Assembly (NCBI GenBank): GCA_963750295.1
Contig: CAVVPY010000001.1
Coordinates: 806,001 to 870,000, forward strand
Direction: 5' to 3'
DNA from: CAVVPY01 sp963750295
GTDB taxonomy: Bacteria; Actinomycetota; Actinomycetes; Mycobacteriales; Jatrophihabitantaceae
DNA: 64,000 nt
Part shown: positions 15,261-24,639 of the stretch, piece after piece
Layout: each line of letters opens with the position of its first letter
Numbering within the stretch: the first letter of the stretch is position 1
Notes under the pieces: generated by a model
The model's input: only the letters and a program-made list of their open reading frames with translations
Database searches by the model: none
What the model was told of the DNA's origin: nothing
Position numbers and translations under genes: made by a program

Positions 15261-18200
15261 TCACGCGCGCAACCGCAACCCACGCGGGGTCGGCCGGAAT
15301 CCCGCTGCCTCGAGCGCATCACCCAACGGCGACGAGGCGACGGGTGCGCCGTCGGCCCGCTCGACCGCCAGCTTGCCCAGCGCGCCGTCGCGGACGGCCA
15401 GGGCGAGTGCGTCGGCCGCCGGCTGCAGCACCGCGGGATCGTCGGTGAACGACAGCAGCGTGCGTCCGCCCCGCTCGACGTAGAGCACGCAGCGGCCGTC
15501 CAGCAGCACGGCCAGCGCGCCCGCCTTGCGGGCCGGCTGGTGGCCGCGACCGCCGCCGGCCGGGGCCGGCGCCTGCGGCCAGGGGAGCGCGGCGCCGAAC
15601 GGATTGCCCGGATCGGTGGCGGCCAGCACGATTGCGGGCGCAGGCTCGCGGGAGTCGTCCGGACGCGCCTGGGCCCGCAGCCGGTCCACGGCACCGGGCA
15701 GCGCGAACTGGGCTGCGCCGAGGCCGTCGACGAAGTAACCGCGGCGGGCCCGGCCCGACTCCTCGGCCGCCTTCAGCACCGGGTACACGCCCGCGAACCC
15801 GCCGGTGACCCGCTCACCGGCGACCGAGCCGCGGGTGACCAGCCCGTAGCGGTCCAGCAGCACCTCAGCCGCAGCGAGCGCCCGGCGGGTCGCGTCGAGG
15901 TCGCGGCCAGACAGCACCGACCAGCGGCCGGTCATCGTCGGTGGCGCCGGGCGAGGCGCCGACATCGGCACCCCGGCCAGGCCGCCGTACCGGCCGTAGC
16001 GCGCACGAGGCGCGCGGCGGCGAGCCGGGTGGGCGCTCCTCGAGCCGCCGCTCAGCCGGGCCCGGACGGGGGCCAGGGTGTCGTTCGTGAGCAGCCCCGC
16101 CCAGACGAGATCCCAGACCGCGGCGACCACGTCGTCGTCCGGTGCCTCGGCGGCCAGGTCGGCCAGGGCGCGGAAGAACACGGCACTGCCAGGCGCCAGC
16201 CCGCGGAGCAGCGCGTTGTGGACCGTTCCTGCCACCGCCTCGGCCGGCGGCAGGATCAGCGCGGCCGCGTCGGCGGGGGCCAGCACCAGCCACCCGTCGC
16301 TGCCGCCGAGTGCGCCGGCACCGGTCCAGACGACGTCACCGGCGAGGGTCAGCTCGTCGAGCAGTGCGGGGGAGTAGTCGCCCACGCGGGAGGGCAGGAC
16401 GAGAGACTCGAGGGCCGACGCGGGCAGCGGCACGCCGGCCAGTTGCTCCACGACGCGCAGCACCCCGTCCGCGCCGCGTGCCGAGCGCGCGCCGACGCCC
16501 TGCCAGGCGGGGATGAACCGGGCCAGCGCCTCGGCCGGCACCGGCTCGACCTCCTTGCGCAGCGCGGCCAGCGAGCGGCGGCGCACGATCCGCAGGACCT
16601 CGGCATCGCACCATTCGAGCGCTGTGCCACCCGGACGGAATTCGCCCTGCACGAGCCGTCCGGTGGTTGCGAGCCGAGCCAGCGCGGCGCCGACGACAGC
16701 CACGCCGAGCCCTAGGCGCGTGGCGACGTCGGCGGTGTGGAACGGCCCGTGGGTGCGGGCGAAGCGGGACACGAGATCACTGAGCGGGTCTTTCACCGGC
16801 TCGGTGAATGCCTCGGGCACGCCGACCGGAAGGGCGGTGCCGAGGGCGTCGCGGACCCGGCCGGCGTCCTCGATCGCGATCCACCGCTGCTCGCCTGCGA
16901 CGCGGACGCGGATGGCCCGGCGCTGGTCCTCCAGGGTGGCGAGATCCTGGGGGCTCGCGCCGCGCAGCAAGGCCTCGTCGGTGCTCAGGTCGCCGACACC
17001 GCGCAGCAGATCGTGCACGGCATCCACGCCCCGTGCGTGGCGCTCGGGTGCCAGGCGCGCGATTTCGCGTTCGACCTCGGCGAGCGAGTCCGCATCGAGC
17101 AGTTCGCGCAGCTCGGTCGCGCCGAGCAGCTCAGCGAGCATCGCCGAGTCGAGCGAGAGGGCCTGGGCGCGGCGCTCGGCCAGCGGCGCGTCACCCTCGT
17201 AGAGGAACATCCCGACGTAGCCGAACAGCAGCGAGCGCGCGAACGGCGACGCCGCCGGCGTCTCGACCTCGACCAGCTTGACGGTGCGGGTGGCCAGTTC
17301 ACGCATCAGCCCGACCAGCCCGGGCAGGTCGTACACGTCCTGCAGGCACTCGCGCATCGCCTCGAGCACGACGGGGAAATCGCCGTACTCGGAGGCGACC
17401 TGCAGCAGCTGATTGGCGCGCTGGCGCTGCTGCCACAGTGGCGTCCGGCGCCGTGGGTCGCGTCTGGGCAGCAGCAGGGAGCGTGCCGCGCACTCGCGGA
17501 ACCGGGACGCGAACAGCGCCGAGCCGCCCACCTCACCCGTGACCAGGGCCTCGATCTCGTCCGGTTCGAAGACCGCCAGCTCGGACCCGGGCACCTCACC
17601 GTCGGTGTCGGGCAGGCGCAGCACGATCCCGTCGTCGGAGTGCATCGTGCTCACGTCGAGGCCGTACCGTTCGCGCAGCCGCGCCGCGATCGCCAGCGCC
17701 CACGGCGCGTTCACGGGCGCCCCGAACGGCGAGTGCACCACCAGCCGCCAGTCGCCGAGCTCGTCGCGGAACCGCTCGACGAGCACCGTCCGGTCGTCGG
17801 GCAGGTGGCGGGTCGCCTCGCGCTGGTCGGCCAGATAGGCGAGCAGGTTGGCCGTGCCCCACTCGTCCAGTCCGGCTGCCCGGGCGCGCGCCGCCGCGTC
17901 GTCCGGGCTGGCCGAAGAGACCTCGCGCAGGAACGCACCGAGCGCCCGGCCGAGCTCGACCGGGCGGCCGGGCGAGTCGCCCTTCCAGAACGGCATCCGC
18001 CCCACTTGCCCGGGAGCAGGCGTGACAAGGACGCGGTCGTGTGTGATGTCCTCGATGCGCCAGGACGTCGACCCGAGCAGGAACACGTCGCCCACCCGCG
18101 ACTCGTAGACCATCTCTTCGTCCAGCTCACCGACGCGCCGTCCCGGGCCCTCGCCCGTCGCGAGGAAGACGCCGAACAGGCCGCGGTCGGGGATCGTGCC

Positions 18201-19790
18201 GCCGCTGGTGACGGCCAGCCGCTGCGCACCGCGCCGTGCCGTCAGCTCGCCGGTGACGCGGTCCCAGACCAGGCGGGGACGCAGTTCGGCGAAGGCGTCG
18301 GACGGGTACCTGCCGGCGAGCATGTCCAGCGTCGCCTCCAGCGCCGACCGTGGCAGGCCGGCGAACGGCGCCGCGCGGCGGATCAGTTCCTCGACCTCGT
18401 CCACGGTCACCGACTCGAGCGCGACCATCGCCACGATGTGCTGGGCGAGGACGTCGAGCGGGTTGCGCGGGTAGCGCATCGATTCGATCGCCCCGGTTCG
18501 CATCCGCTCGGCGACCACCGCGCACTCGACCAGGTCGCCACGGAACTTCGGGAAGATCACGCCGTGACTGATCGCCCCGACCTGGTGGCCGGCCCGTCCC
18601 ACGCGCTGCAGTCCCGATGCGACGGACGGCGGCGCCTCGACCTGGATGACGAGGTCGACCGCGCCCATGTCGATGCCGAGTTCCAGCGACGAGGTCGCGA
18701 CGACCGCGGGCAGCCGCCCGGCCTTGAGATCCTCCTCGACGAACGCGCGCTGCTCGCGTGACACCGACCCGTGGTGCGCCCGAGCGACGATGACCTCGCT
18801 GTCGGCCCGGCCGGAACCCGATTGCCCCATGAGCTCGGCAGGGGGCGGTCCGGCGTCGGGAGCACGCCCATCGCGTCGTTCGGATGCCAGTTCGTTCAGC
18901 CGCGCCGTGAGCCGCTCGGCCAGCCGCCGCGAGTTCGCGAACACGATCGTCGATCGGTGCGTCTCGATCAGGTCGAGGACGCGTTCCTCGACGTGCGGCC
19001 AGATGCTCGCGCGCCGCCCGGCGCCGGCTGCCGGGCCGGTGAGGTCCTCGGTCAGCTCACCGAGGTTGGCCATGTCCTCGATGGGGACGACCACGTCCAA
19101 TTCGAAGGTCTTCTCGATCGGCGGTTGCACGACGGTGACCGGGCGGCCGCCGGCGAGGAACGTCGCCACCTCGTCGACCGGACGGACGGTGGCCGACAGC
19201 CCGATGCGCTGGGCCGGTCGTTCGAGCAGCGCGTCCAACCGCTCCAGGGAGACCGCGAGGTGCGCGCCGCGCTTGGTGGCGCACACCGCGTGCACCTCGT
19301 CCACGATCACCGTGTCGACCCCGCGCAGCGCCTCGCGCGCGGCCGAGGTCAACAGCAGGAACAGCGACTCGGGGGTGGTGATCAGGATGTCGGCCGGCCG
19401 GCGCGCGAACGCACGGCGCTCGTCCGCGGGGGTGTCACCCGACCGCATCGCGACCGTGACGTCCGGGGTGAGCAGGCCGAGCCGGGCCGCTGCCTGGCGG
19501 ATACCGGCCAGCGGCGAGCGCAGGTTGCGCTCGACGTCGACGGCCAGCGCCTTGAGCGGGCTGACGTACAGCACCCGGCATCGGCGCATCGGATCCGGCG
19601 GGACGGGCACCGCCGCAAGCCGGTCGAGGGCAGACAGGAAGGCGGCCAGGGTCTTGCCAGAGCCGGTCGGCGCCACCACGAGCGTGTGGTCCCGACGCGC
19701 GATCGCGTCCCACGCGCCCTCCTGCGCCGGCGTGGGGGCGGCGAAGGCACCGTCCAGCCAGGCCTGGGTGGCGAGGGAGAAGCGCGGCAT
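15261..19790 (-). CDS. lhr: Lhr-type ATP-dependent DNA helicase
   Basis: Lhr is a large superfamily 2 helicase that translocates 3'-5' on single-stranded DNA and acts in repair. At 1509 residues it matches full-length mycobacterial Lhr (about 1500), so both the helicase core and the large C-terminal part are present. Visible motifs are Walker A (APTGSGKT, near residue 45), the DEVH box (VIVDEVHAV), a Q-tract SATVRPVDEVATFL and the motif VI region LQRVGRAGHQ. The ATG at 19790 has a CAGACT hexamer ending 6 nt upstream, a weak version of the local leaderless pattern. nei2 follows in the same operon. Confidence 0.95.
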   Translation of the reverse strand: MPRFSLATQAWLDGAFAAPTPAQEGAWDAIARRDHTLVVAPTGSGKTLAAFLSALDRLAAVPVPPDPMRRCRVLYVSPLKALAVDVERNLRSPLAGIRQAAARLGLLTPDVTVAMRSGDTPADERRAFARRPADILITTPESLFLLLTSAAREALRGVDTVIVDEVHAVCATKRGAHLAVSLERLDALLERPAQRIGLSATVRPVDEVATFLAGGRPVTVVQPPIEKTFELDVVVPIEDMANLGELTEDLTGPAAGAGRRASIWPHVEERVLDLIETHRSTIVFANSRRLAERLTARLNELASERRDGRAPDAGPPPAELMGQSGSGRADSEVIVARAHHGSVSREQRAFVEEDLKAGRLPAVVATSSLELGIDMGAVDLVIQVEAPPSVASGLQRVGRAGHQVGAISHGVIFPKFRGDLVECAVVAERMRTGAIESMRYPRNPLDVLAQHIVAMVALESVTVDEVEELIRRAAPFAGLPRSALEATLDMLAGRYPSDAFAELRPRLVWDRVTGELTARRGAQRLAVTSGGTIPDRGLFGVFLATGEGPGRRVGELDEEMVYESRVGDVFLLGSTSWRIEDITHDRVLVTPAPGQVGRMPFWKGDSPGRPVELGRALGAFLREVSSASPDDAAARARAAGLDEWGTANLLAYLADQREATRHLPDDRTVLVERFRDELGDWRLVVHSPFGAPVNAPWALAIAARLRERYGLDVSTMHSDDGIVLRLPDTDGEVPGSELAVFEPDEIEALVTGEVGGSALFASRFRECAARSLLLPRRDPRRRTPLWQQRQRANQLLQVASEYGDFPVVLEAMRECLQDVYDLPGLVGLMRELATRTVKLVEVETPAASPFARSLLFGYVGMFLYEGDAPLAERRAQALSLDSAMLAELLGATELRELLDADSLAEVEREIARLAPERHARGVDAVHDLLRGVGDLSTDEALLRGASPQDLATLEDQRRAIRVRVAGEQRWIAIEDAGRVRDALGTALPVGVPEAFTEPVKDPLSDLVSRFARTHGPFHTADVATRLGLGVAVVGAALARLATTGRLVQGEFRPGGTALEWCDAEVLRIVRRRSLAALRKEVEPVPAEALARFIPAWQGVGARSARGADGVLRVVEQLAGVPLPASALESLVLPSRVGDYSPALLDELTLAGDVVWTGAGALGGSDGWLVLAPADAAALILPPAEAVAGTVHNALLRGLAPGSAVFFRALADLAAEAPDDDVVAAVWDLVWAGLLTNDTLAPVRARLSGGSRSAHPARRRAPRARYGRYGGLAGVPMSAPRPAPPTMTGRWSVLSGRDLDATRRALAAAEVLLDRYGLVTRGSVAGERVTGGFAGVYPVLKAAEESGRARRGYFVDGLGAAQFALPGAVDRLRAQARPDDSREPAPAIVLAATDPGNPFGAALPWPQAPAPAGGGRGHQPARKAGALAVLLDGRCVLYVERGGRTLLSFTDDPAVLQPAADALALAVRDGALGKLAVERADGAPVASSPLGDALEAAGFRPTPRGLRLRA

Positions 19791-19829
19791 CCCACCAGTC
19801 TGCCGGGTAGGTCCGACAGGTGGGGGCGC

Positions 19830-20456
19830 TCAGCCGACGCCGAGTCGAGCGGTGAGCCGCTCCCGCGCGGGCGGCCAGTCGTCGTCGGTCATCGCGTACT
19901 GCACCGTCGTGCGCCACGAACCGTCGCGGCGCAGGCGGTGCTTGCGCAGTTCGCCCTCACGCAGCGCGCCCAGCCGCTCGATCGCAGCCTGGGAGCGCTC
20001 GTTGCGAATGTCGGTGTGCCACACGACCCGAACCGCTCCGAGACCCTCGAAGGCGTGGGTCAGCAACAGCAGCTTCGACTCGGTGTTGTGCCCGGTGCGC
20101 CACCACCGCCGCCCGAGCCAGGTGTGCCCGATCGCGACCGTCCGCAGCGTGGGGTTGATCTCGTAGAGCGACGTCGTCCCCGCGACCTCCCCTGTCCTCG
20201 CGTCGAGCTGGGCGTACGGGAACCGTGTGCCAAGCGCGCGGTCGGCCAGGCTCGCAGCGATCTGCTCTGCGGCCTGCTCGACCGACTCGGGGACCGGCAG
20301 CGCGAGGTACTCGAACACCGTCGCATCTGCCGCCGCGAGGTAGCCCGGGGCGTGTTGGGCGGTGAGTGGTTCCAGCCGGATCAGCCGACCGGTCAGTACC
20401 GGCAGGGCGAACCACTCGCCGGCAGGTGCAGGTTCCACGTGTGGCACGCCGGTCAT
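19830..20456 (-). CDS. GNAT acetyltransferase, RimJ/RimL-like
   Basis: A 208-residue GNAT protein of the RimJ/RimL branch (Acetyltransf_3 type). It begins with LTGRLIRLEPLTAQHAPG, contains IGHTWLGRRWWRTGHNTESK with the acetyl-CoA-binding loop, and ends with VRVVWHTDIRNERSQAAIERLGALREG, all typical of that group. Relatives acetylate N-termini of ribosomal or other proteins, but the substrate here is unknown. It lies 39 bp before lhr on the same strand. No clear ribosome-binding site is visible. Confidence 0.83.
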   Translation of the reverse strand: MTGVPHVEPAPAGEWFALPVLTGRLIRLEPLTAQHAPGYLAAADATVFEYLALPVPESVEQAAEQIAASLADRALGTRFPYAQLDARTGEVAGTTSLYEINPTLRTVAIGHTWLGRRWWRTGHNTESKLLLLTHAFEGLGAVRVVWHTDIRNERSQAAIERLGALREGELRKHRLRRDGSWRTTVQYAMTDDDWPPARERLTARLGVG

Positions 20457-20498
20457 CGTTGCAGGCCCCGGTCACCACCGCGCCCGCCCGTGCTCGCG

Positions 20499-23400
20499 TC
20501 AGGTCTCGTCGTCCCCGTCCGGATGCGCCCGAGCCCACGCGATCGACGACGTCGGCACCGGCCGCTGGTGCAGCACCGCGCCTGCCCGTGGTGCCTGATC
20601 GAACCGGAAGGACTGCCCGTAGTCGTAAGCGGACGCATCGTTCGGTGACAGCGCGGGTAGGTGGAACGTGCGCTCGGTGAAGGCGAGTACGGACGTGAGC
20701 GAAGCCGCCTGTGAGTCGGTGAATCCTGATTTGGAGTACGGACTCACGATGACCATCGGCAGCCGGATCCCCTGGCGCGTGCCGTCCGGGTTGGCCGGCG
20801 GTGGCACGTGGTCGTAGAAGCAGCCGCAGTCGTCGTAGGTGATGAAGATCGCCGTCGAGTTCCAGTCCGGCCCGTTCTCGATCGCCGACACGACCTGGCC
20901 GATCCAGTTGTCCCCGGCGAGCATCGAGGTGTTGTTGTGCTGGCTGGTCGCGGTGCCGACCACCTGCGAACTCGACGCGGACGGCGTGACCACCGAGTAC
21001 GCGGGCAGGTCGCCGTTCGCCGCGTCGGTGAGCACCTGTTGCGAGCGCACGAGGTTGTTCACCTGCTGGGTGTACAGGCAGTCGGCGAGGCTGGGGCAGA
21101 TCGACCAGCCGTAGCCGCCACCGCCGACCATGCTCGCGTCGGCCCTAGTCGTCCCGTAGATCTTCCAAGGCAAGTGCGCGGTGTCGAGTTCGTTGAAGAT
21201 GCTCGACACGTGGCTGACCGGCGACGGCCGGTACGGTCCGCTGCCGTCGGCGTTCGGCACGCAGGCCGGAACTTTGATGGTGGCGGCGCCGTTCGACGGC
21301 GCCCAGTCCGCGAGCCGGTAGGAGTCGCAGCCCCAGCCAGGACCGGGTTGGACGTTGGGGTCCGCCTGGGGGTTGTCCCCGGTGAAGCCGTCGACCGTGG
21401 CCGTCGCGGCGTAGAGGTGGCCACCCCAGGACGGCGAGTTGCTCATCGAGAAGGTGCGGTCGGACACCACGAAGCGGTCGGCCAGGGCCGCGAGATTCGG
21501 GATGTCCGCGCGGTCGTAGTAGGTCAGGCAGGAGTAGGTCGGCGCGGCGCATCCGTGCAAGGACGCCCAGCCGTCCATGGCACCGTTGTTGATGGCTCGT
21601 AACTGCCCCCTGCTGCCATGTTCGACCGAGGGCACGATGTCCGGGCTGTGGGTCATCGGCACGACCGTGCCGTCCTGGAGGCGGACCGGGCCGACGTAGC
21701 CGTCGCACGGGGTCGGACGCGTGGCGCAGTACGTGCCGAGCGTCTCGTCGAAGGTGTGGTTCTCCTGGAAGATCAGCACCACGTGGCGGATCGGGCTCAC
21801 GCCACCTCCGCCGCGCCCGACGACACTGACGACCTGCTGCGCGCCGGCGCTCGCGTACGTCAACGTGCCCGGCTGGACGGCCACGACGGTGCACGTCCCC
21901 GCGGCGAGGTAGAGCACTCGCGAGCTACCGTTCATCCGGCACACCCCGGCCGAGTCCGCGGACACCGAGAACCGGACCGGCAGCCCCGAGCCGCCACCGG
22001 TCGCCGACACCGCGTAGCGACTGCCGACGGCCTGCGGCCAGTCCGGGGTCGAGGTGAAGGTGATCTGCTGGCGCACCCACGCCCGGATAACCTGGCGTGC
22101 AGGGGGAGCCTTGAGGTACTTCGGCGATCCTGCCTGCGAGGCGACGACGGTGCACAGGCCCGCACGGGTGAACCGCACGATGCCGGTAGTTATCACCGCA
22201 CAGTTGTCGACCGTGGCCACCGCTGCCGCGAACAGCACCGGCCGGCCGGACGCGCCCCCGACCGCCTTTGCCGAGTACATGCCGCCCACCATCGCCGTTG
22301 CCGGGGGTGTGGAGGTGAACGTGATCGTCTGCGTCCCCTTGCTGACTGCGATTGTCTGCGTGGCGCGGGTCGCGTGCTCGTAATCGGCCGTGCCGTCCTG
22401 GTCGGCGTCGACGATGCAGGTGCCGACGGCGGTGAACTGCACGGTGCCGTCCGCGGAGACGGTGCACGCCGCTCCTTGCGGGTCGGCCGAGAACACGACC
22501 GGTTGGCCCGACGCACCACCGGTCGCCGCGACGAGGTAGGTGCTGCCCACGCCGGCGTGCGCAGGCGCCGTCGTCAGGAACGTGATGACCTGTGACCCGC
22601 GGTCGATGTCGAAGCTCTGTTGCGTGGTCGCGGGGTCGGTGTCGTCGGTGGCCGGTTGCGTGGCGTCGACGACACAGGTGCCCACGGCGACCAGGTCGAC
22701 GGTGCCGTCCTGCGCGACGGTGCACCCCGTCGATCCAGCCCCTGCCTCGAAAACCACCGGATCACCGGTCGACGACGTCACCAGGGCGACATAGGTCTGT
22801 CCGACGACCGGATGGTCCGGCGGGCTCGAGTCGAAGACCAGTCCGGCCGGACGGCGTCCGACGGTGACGACCTGCTGCGCCTGTTCCGCAGACTCCCAGT
22901 CGTCGTCGCCGGCCTGGTCGGCGAGCACGGTGCACGTCCCGGCATGGACGAAGCTGACCGTTGCGTCCGTGCCGACGGTGCACGTGTTCGCGGACGGATC
23001 GACGCTGATCGTCACGGGTAGGCCAGACCCACCGCCGACGGCCGCCGGGACGTACCCGCCGCCGACGACGGCCGCGTCAGGGGTTCCCGAGCTGAACGTG
23101 ATCAACTGGCTCCCGCGACCGATGGGCAGTTGTGCATGTGCGGATGTGGCCGGTTCCCAGTCGTCGTCGCCGGCCTGGTCGGCGGTCACATCGCAGTTTC
23201 CGACGTGGACGAAGGTGACCGTGCCGTCCGGATCGACGGTGCATCCGGTCGACGACGGACCGGCCGAGAACACGATCGGTTGGCCAGATCCACCGCCGGT
23301 CGCTGCCACGAGATACATCTGGCCCACGCGGGCGTCGACGGGAGCGCTCGAGGTGAACTCCACCACTTGGGCACCGCGGTCGACGTCGATCGTCTGCTGC

Positions 23401-24473
23401 ACTCTCGGAGCCGCCGCATAGTCGACGGTGCCCTGCTGGTCGGCGTCGACGATGCAGGTGCCGACGTGGACGAATTCGACCGTGCCGTCGGCGTCCACCG
23501 TGCAGCCGGCGGAGTCCGGATCGGCGGAGAACGTGACCGGCTCGCCGGATCCCGTCCCACCTACGGCGGTGGCGAGATAAATCCCGCCGACCGTGGCGGC
23601 ACCCGGAACAGCGCTGGTGAACGTGATGACCTGGGGCGCGACGTAGCTCGCCAACGCGACCGCGTCCGCTTCCGCGAGATCTGACTGGGTGCCGTCCGGG
23701 GCGAGTTGCACGATGCGGTGGTTGCCGGTGTCGGCCACGAAGACCGTCCCGTCCCCGCCGACGGCCACGGCTGTCGGCGCATCGAATCCCGAGCCGAGAT
23801 CGCGCTGTGTGCCGGTGACGTCGACCGCGACGACCCGGTTGTTGCCCGTGTCCGCGACGATCACAGCGCCGGTCGGATCGACCGCGACACCGAGCGGATC
23901 GGCCCACCCGTCGCCGACCGGCGTGCGGGTGCCGTCCGGCGCGATGACGACCACCGAGTTTGCCGCGGCGTCGCCGACGATCAGATCGCCGGACCGCGCA
24001 AGGGCAACCGCCACCGGGGCGAGGAAGCCGCTCGCGACCTCCTGTACGCCGTCCGCGCTTACCTGGACGATGCGCCCGTGGCCCGAGTCGGCGACGAGCA
24101 CAGTGTCGATCCCCGCGCTGGCCACACCGTTCGGCGCGCTCAGGCCGTCGGCGATCGTGGTCTGCGTGCCGTCAGGCCCGATTCGGACGAGCCGGTTGGC
24201 ACCGGTATCCGCGACGTAGACGCTGCCGTCCGCGCCCACGGCGAGGCCGCGCGGACTCGTCAGCCCAGAACCGAGCGGCTCAGCCGGGCTTCCGCCGGCC
24301 AGCGTGGACACCGAGTCCGCCCCGGGGGTGGTGAACACGACGGTCCCCGCCGCGAGCACGGTCGGGGCTTCTGCGGCAGCGGCCGGTCGCATCAGGGCGA
24401 CCGGAACAGGAAGCAGCACCGTGCACGCCACGGCGACTACACCGCGCGCACGTCGGCGGGCGATGATCGACAT
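20499..24473 (-). CDS. Secreted multidomain phosphoesterase with NHL and Ig-like repeats
   Basis: A 1324-residue exported protein. Residues 1-35 form a signal peptide (basic start, hydrophobic stretch, AAAAEAP). About residues 40-270 are NHL-type propeller repeats (VYVADTGANRLVRI-like blades). About 275-890 hold seven Ig-like repeats of about 84 residues with the pattern ITFTS...VGG.Y...SG.PV.FS...C.V. From about 895 a phosphoesterase domain (phospholipase C/acid phosphatase family) starts with SPIRHVVLIFQENHTFDETLG and includes AIFITYDDCGCFYDHVPP near the end. The ATG at 24473 is preferred over 24524 because it has GGGAG upstream and starts the signal peptide. The catalytic part closely matches the neighbour at 24640. 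Confidence 0.88.
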   Translation of the reverse strand: MSIIARRRARGVVAVACTVLLPVPVALMRPAAAAEAPTVLAAGTVVFTTPGADSVSTLAGGSPAEPLGSGLTSPRGLAVGADGSVYVADTGANRLVRIGPDGTQTTIADGLSAPNGVASAGIDTVLVADSGHGRIVQVSADGVQEVASGFLAPVAVALARSGDLIVGDAAANSVVVIAPDGTRTPVGDGWADPLGVAVDPTGAVIVADTGNNRVVAVDVTGTQRDLGSGFDAPTAVAVGGDGTVFVADTGNHRIVQLAPDGTQSDLAEADAVALASYVAPQVITFTSAVPGAATVGGIYLATAVGGTGSGEPVTFSADPDSAGCTVDADGTVEFVHVGTCIVDADQQGTVDYAAAPRVQQTIDVDRGAQVVEFTSSAPVDARVGQMYLVAATGGGSGQPIVFSAGPSSTGCTVDPDGTVTFVHVGNCDVTADQAGDDDWEPATSAHAQLPIGRGSQLITFSSGTPDAAVVGGGYVPAAVGGGSGLPVTISVDPSANTCTVGTDATVSFVHAGTCTVLADQAGDDDWESAEQAQQVVTVGRRPAGLVFDSSPPDHPVVGQTYVALVTSSTGDPVVFEAGAGSTGCTVAQDGTVDLVAVGTCVVDATQPATDDTDPATTQQSFDIDRGSQVITFLTTAPAHAGVGSTYLVAATGGASGQPVVFSADPQGAACTVSADGTVQFTAVGTCIVDADQDGTADYEHATRATQTIAVSKGTQTITFTSTPPATAMVGGMYSAKAVGGASGRPVLFAAAVATVDNCAVITTGIVRFTRAGLCTVVASQAGSPKYLKAPPARQVIRAWVRQQITFTSTPDWPQAVGSRYAVSATGGGSGLPVRFSVSADSAGVCRMNGSSRVLYLAAGTCTVVAVQPGTLTYASAGAQQVVSVVGRGGGGVSPIRHVVLIFQENHTFDETLGTYCATRPTPCDGYVGPVRLQDGTVVPMTHSPDIVPSVEHGSRGQLRAINNGAMDGWASLHGCAAPTYSCLTYYDRADIPNLAALADRFVVSDRTFSMSNSPSWGGHLYAATATVDGFTGDNPQADPNVQPGPGWGCDSYRLADWAPSNGAATIKVPACVPNADGSGPYRPSPVSHVSSIFNELDTAHLPWKIYGTTRADASMVGGGGYGWSICPSLADCLYTQQVNNLVRSQQVLTDAANGDLPAYSVVTPSASSSQVVGTATSQHNNTSMLAGDNWIGQVVSAIENGPDWNSTAIFITYDDCGCFYDHVPPPANPDGTRQGIRLPMVIVSPYSKSGFTDSQAASLTSVLAFTERTFHLPALSPNDASAYDYGQSFRFDQAPRAGAVLHQRPVPTSSIAWARAHPDGDDET

Positions 24474-24513
24474 CAGCGTCTCCCGCCCCTCGGGTCGTGC
24501 CGAAGAAGGTGTG

Positions 24514-24552
24514 GTGGTAGACACGGCCTCGGAACTCGGCCGTGTCTACCAC
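24514..24552. repeat. Perfect 15-bp inverted repeat in the promoter of the large phosphoesterase
   Basis: GTGGTAGACACGGCC (24514-24528) and GGCCGTGTCTACCAC (24538-24552) are exact reverse complements separated by 9 nt. The right arm contains the minus-strand -10 hexamer TAGACA of the large phosphoesterase promoter. It may be an operator or a 5' transcript hairpin; it could also terminate readthrough from the upstream phosphoesterase. Confidence 0.85.
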
Positions 24553-24582
24553 GTGCACCGCCCGGATGACCGCGGGCTGAGC
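24543..24582 (-). promoter_or_regulatory. Predicted PHO-box promoter of the large phosphoesterase
   Basis: On the minus strand two adjacent 11-mers, GCTCAGCCCGC and GGTCATCCGGG (24572-24582, 24561-24571), match the Streptomyces PhoP repeat GKTCAYYYRSG at 7 and 11 of 11 positions. The first six bases of the second unit (GGTCAT) sit 17 bp before an extended -10, TGG-TAGACA (24551-24543). The same spacing and phase occur at the paralogue's promoter. Confidence 0.5.
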
Positions 24583-24639
24583 CGATCTTGATGCAGTGCT
24601 GCACATCCGCGGGTACTGGCGCGCGGACAGTAGCTCGCG

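Noticed and set aside
14598..18761. Plus-strand open frames of 705 and 674 codons opposite nei2 and lhr
   Set aside because: They mirror the codons of recognised repair genes and encode biased Arg/Gly/Val-rich sequence without motifs.
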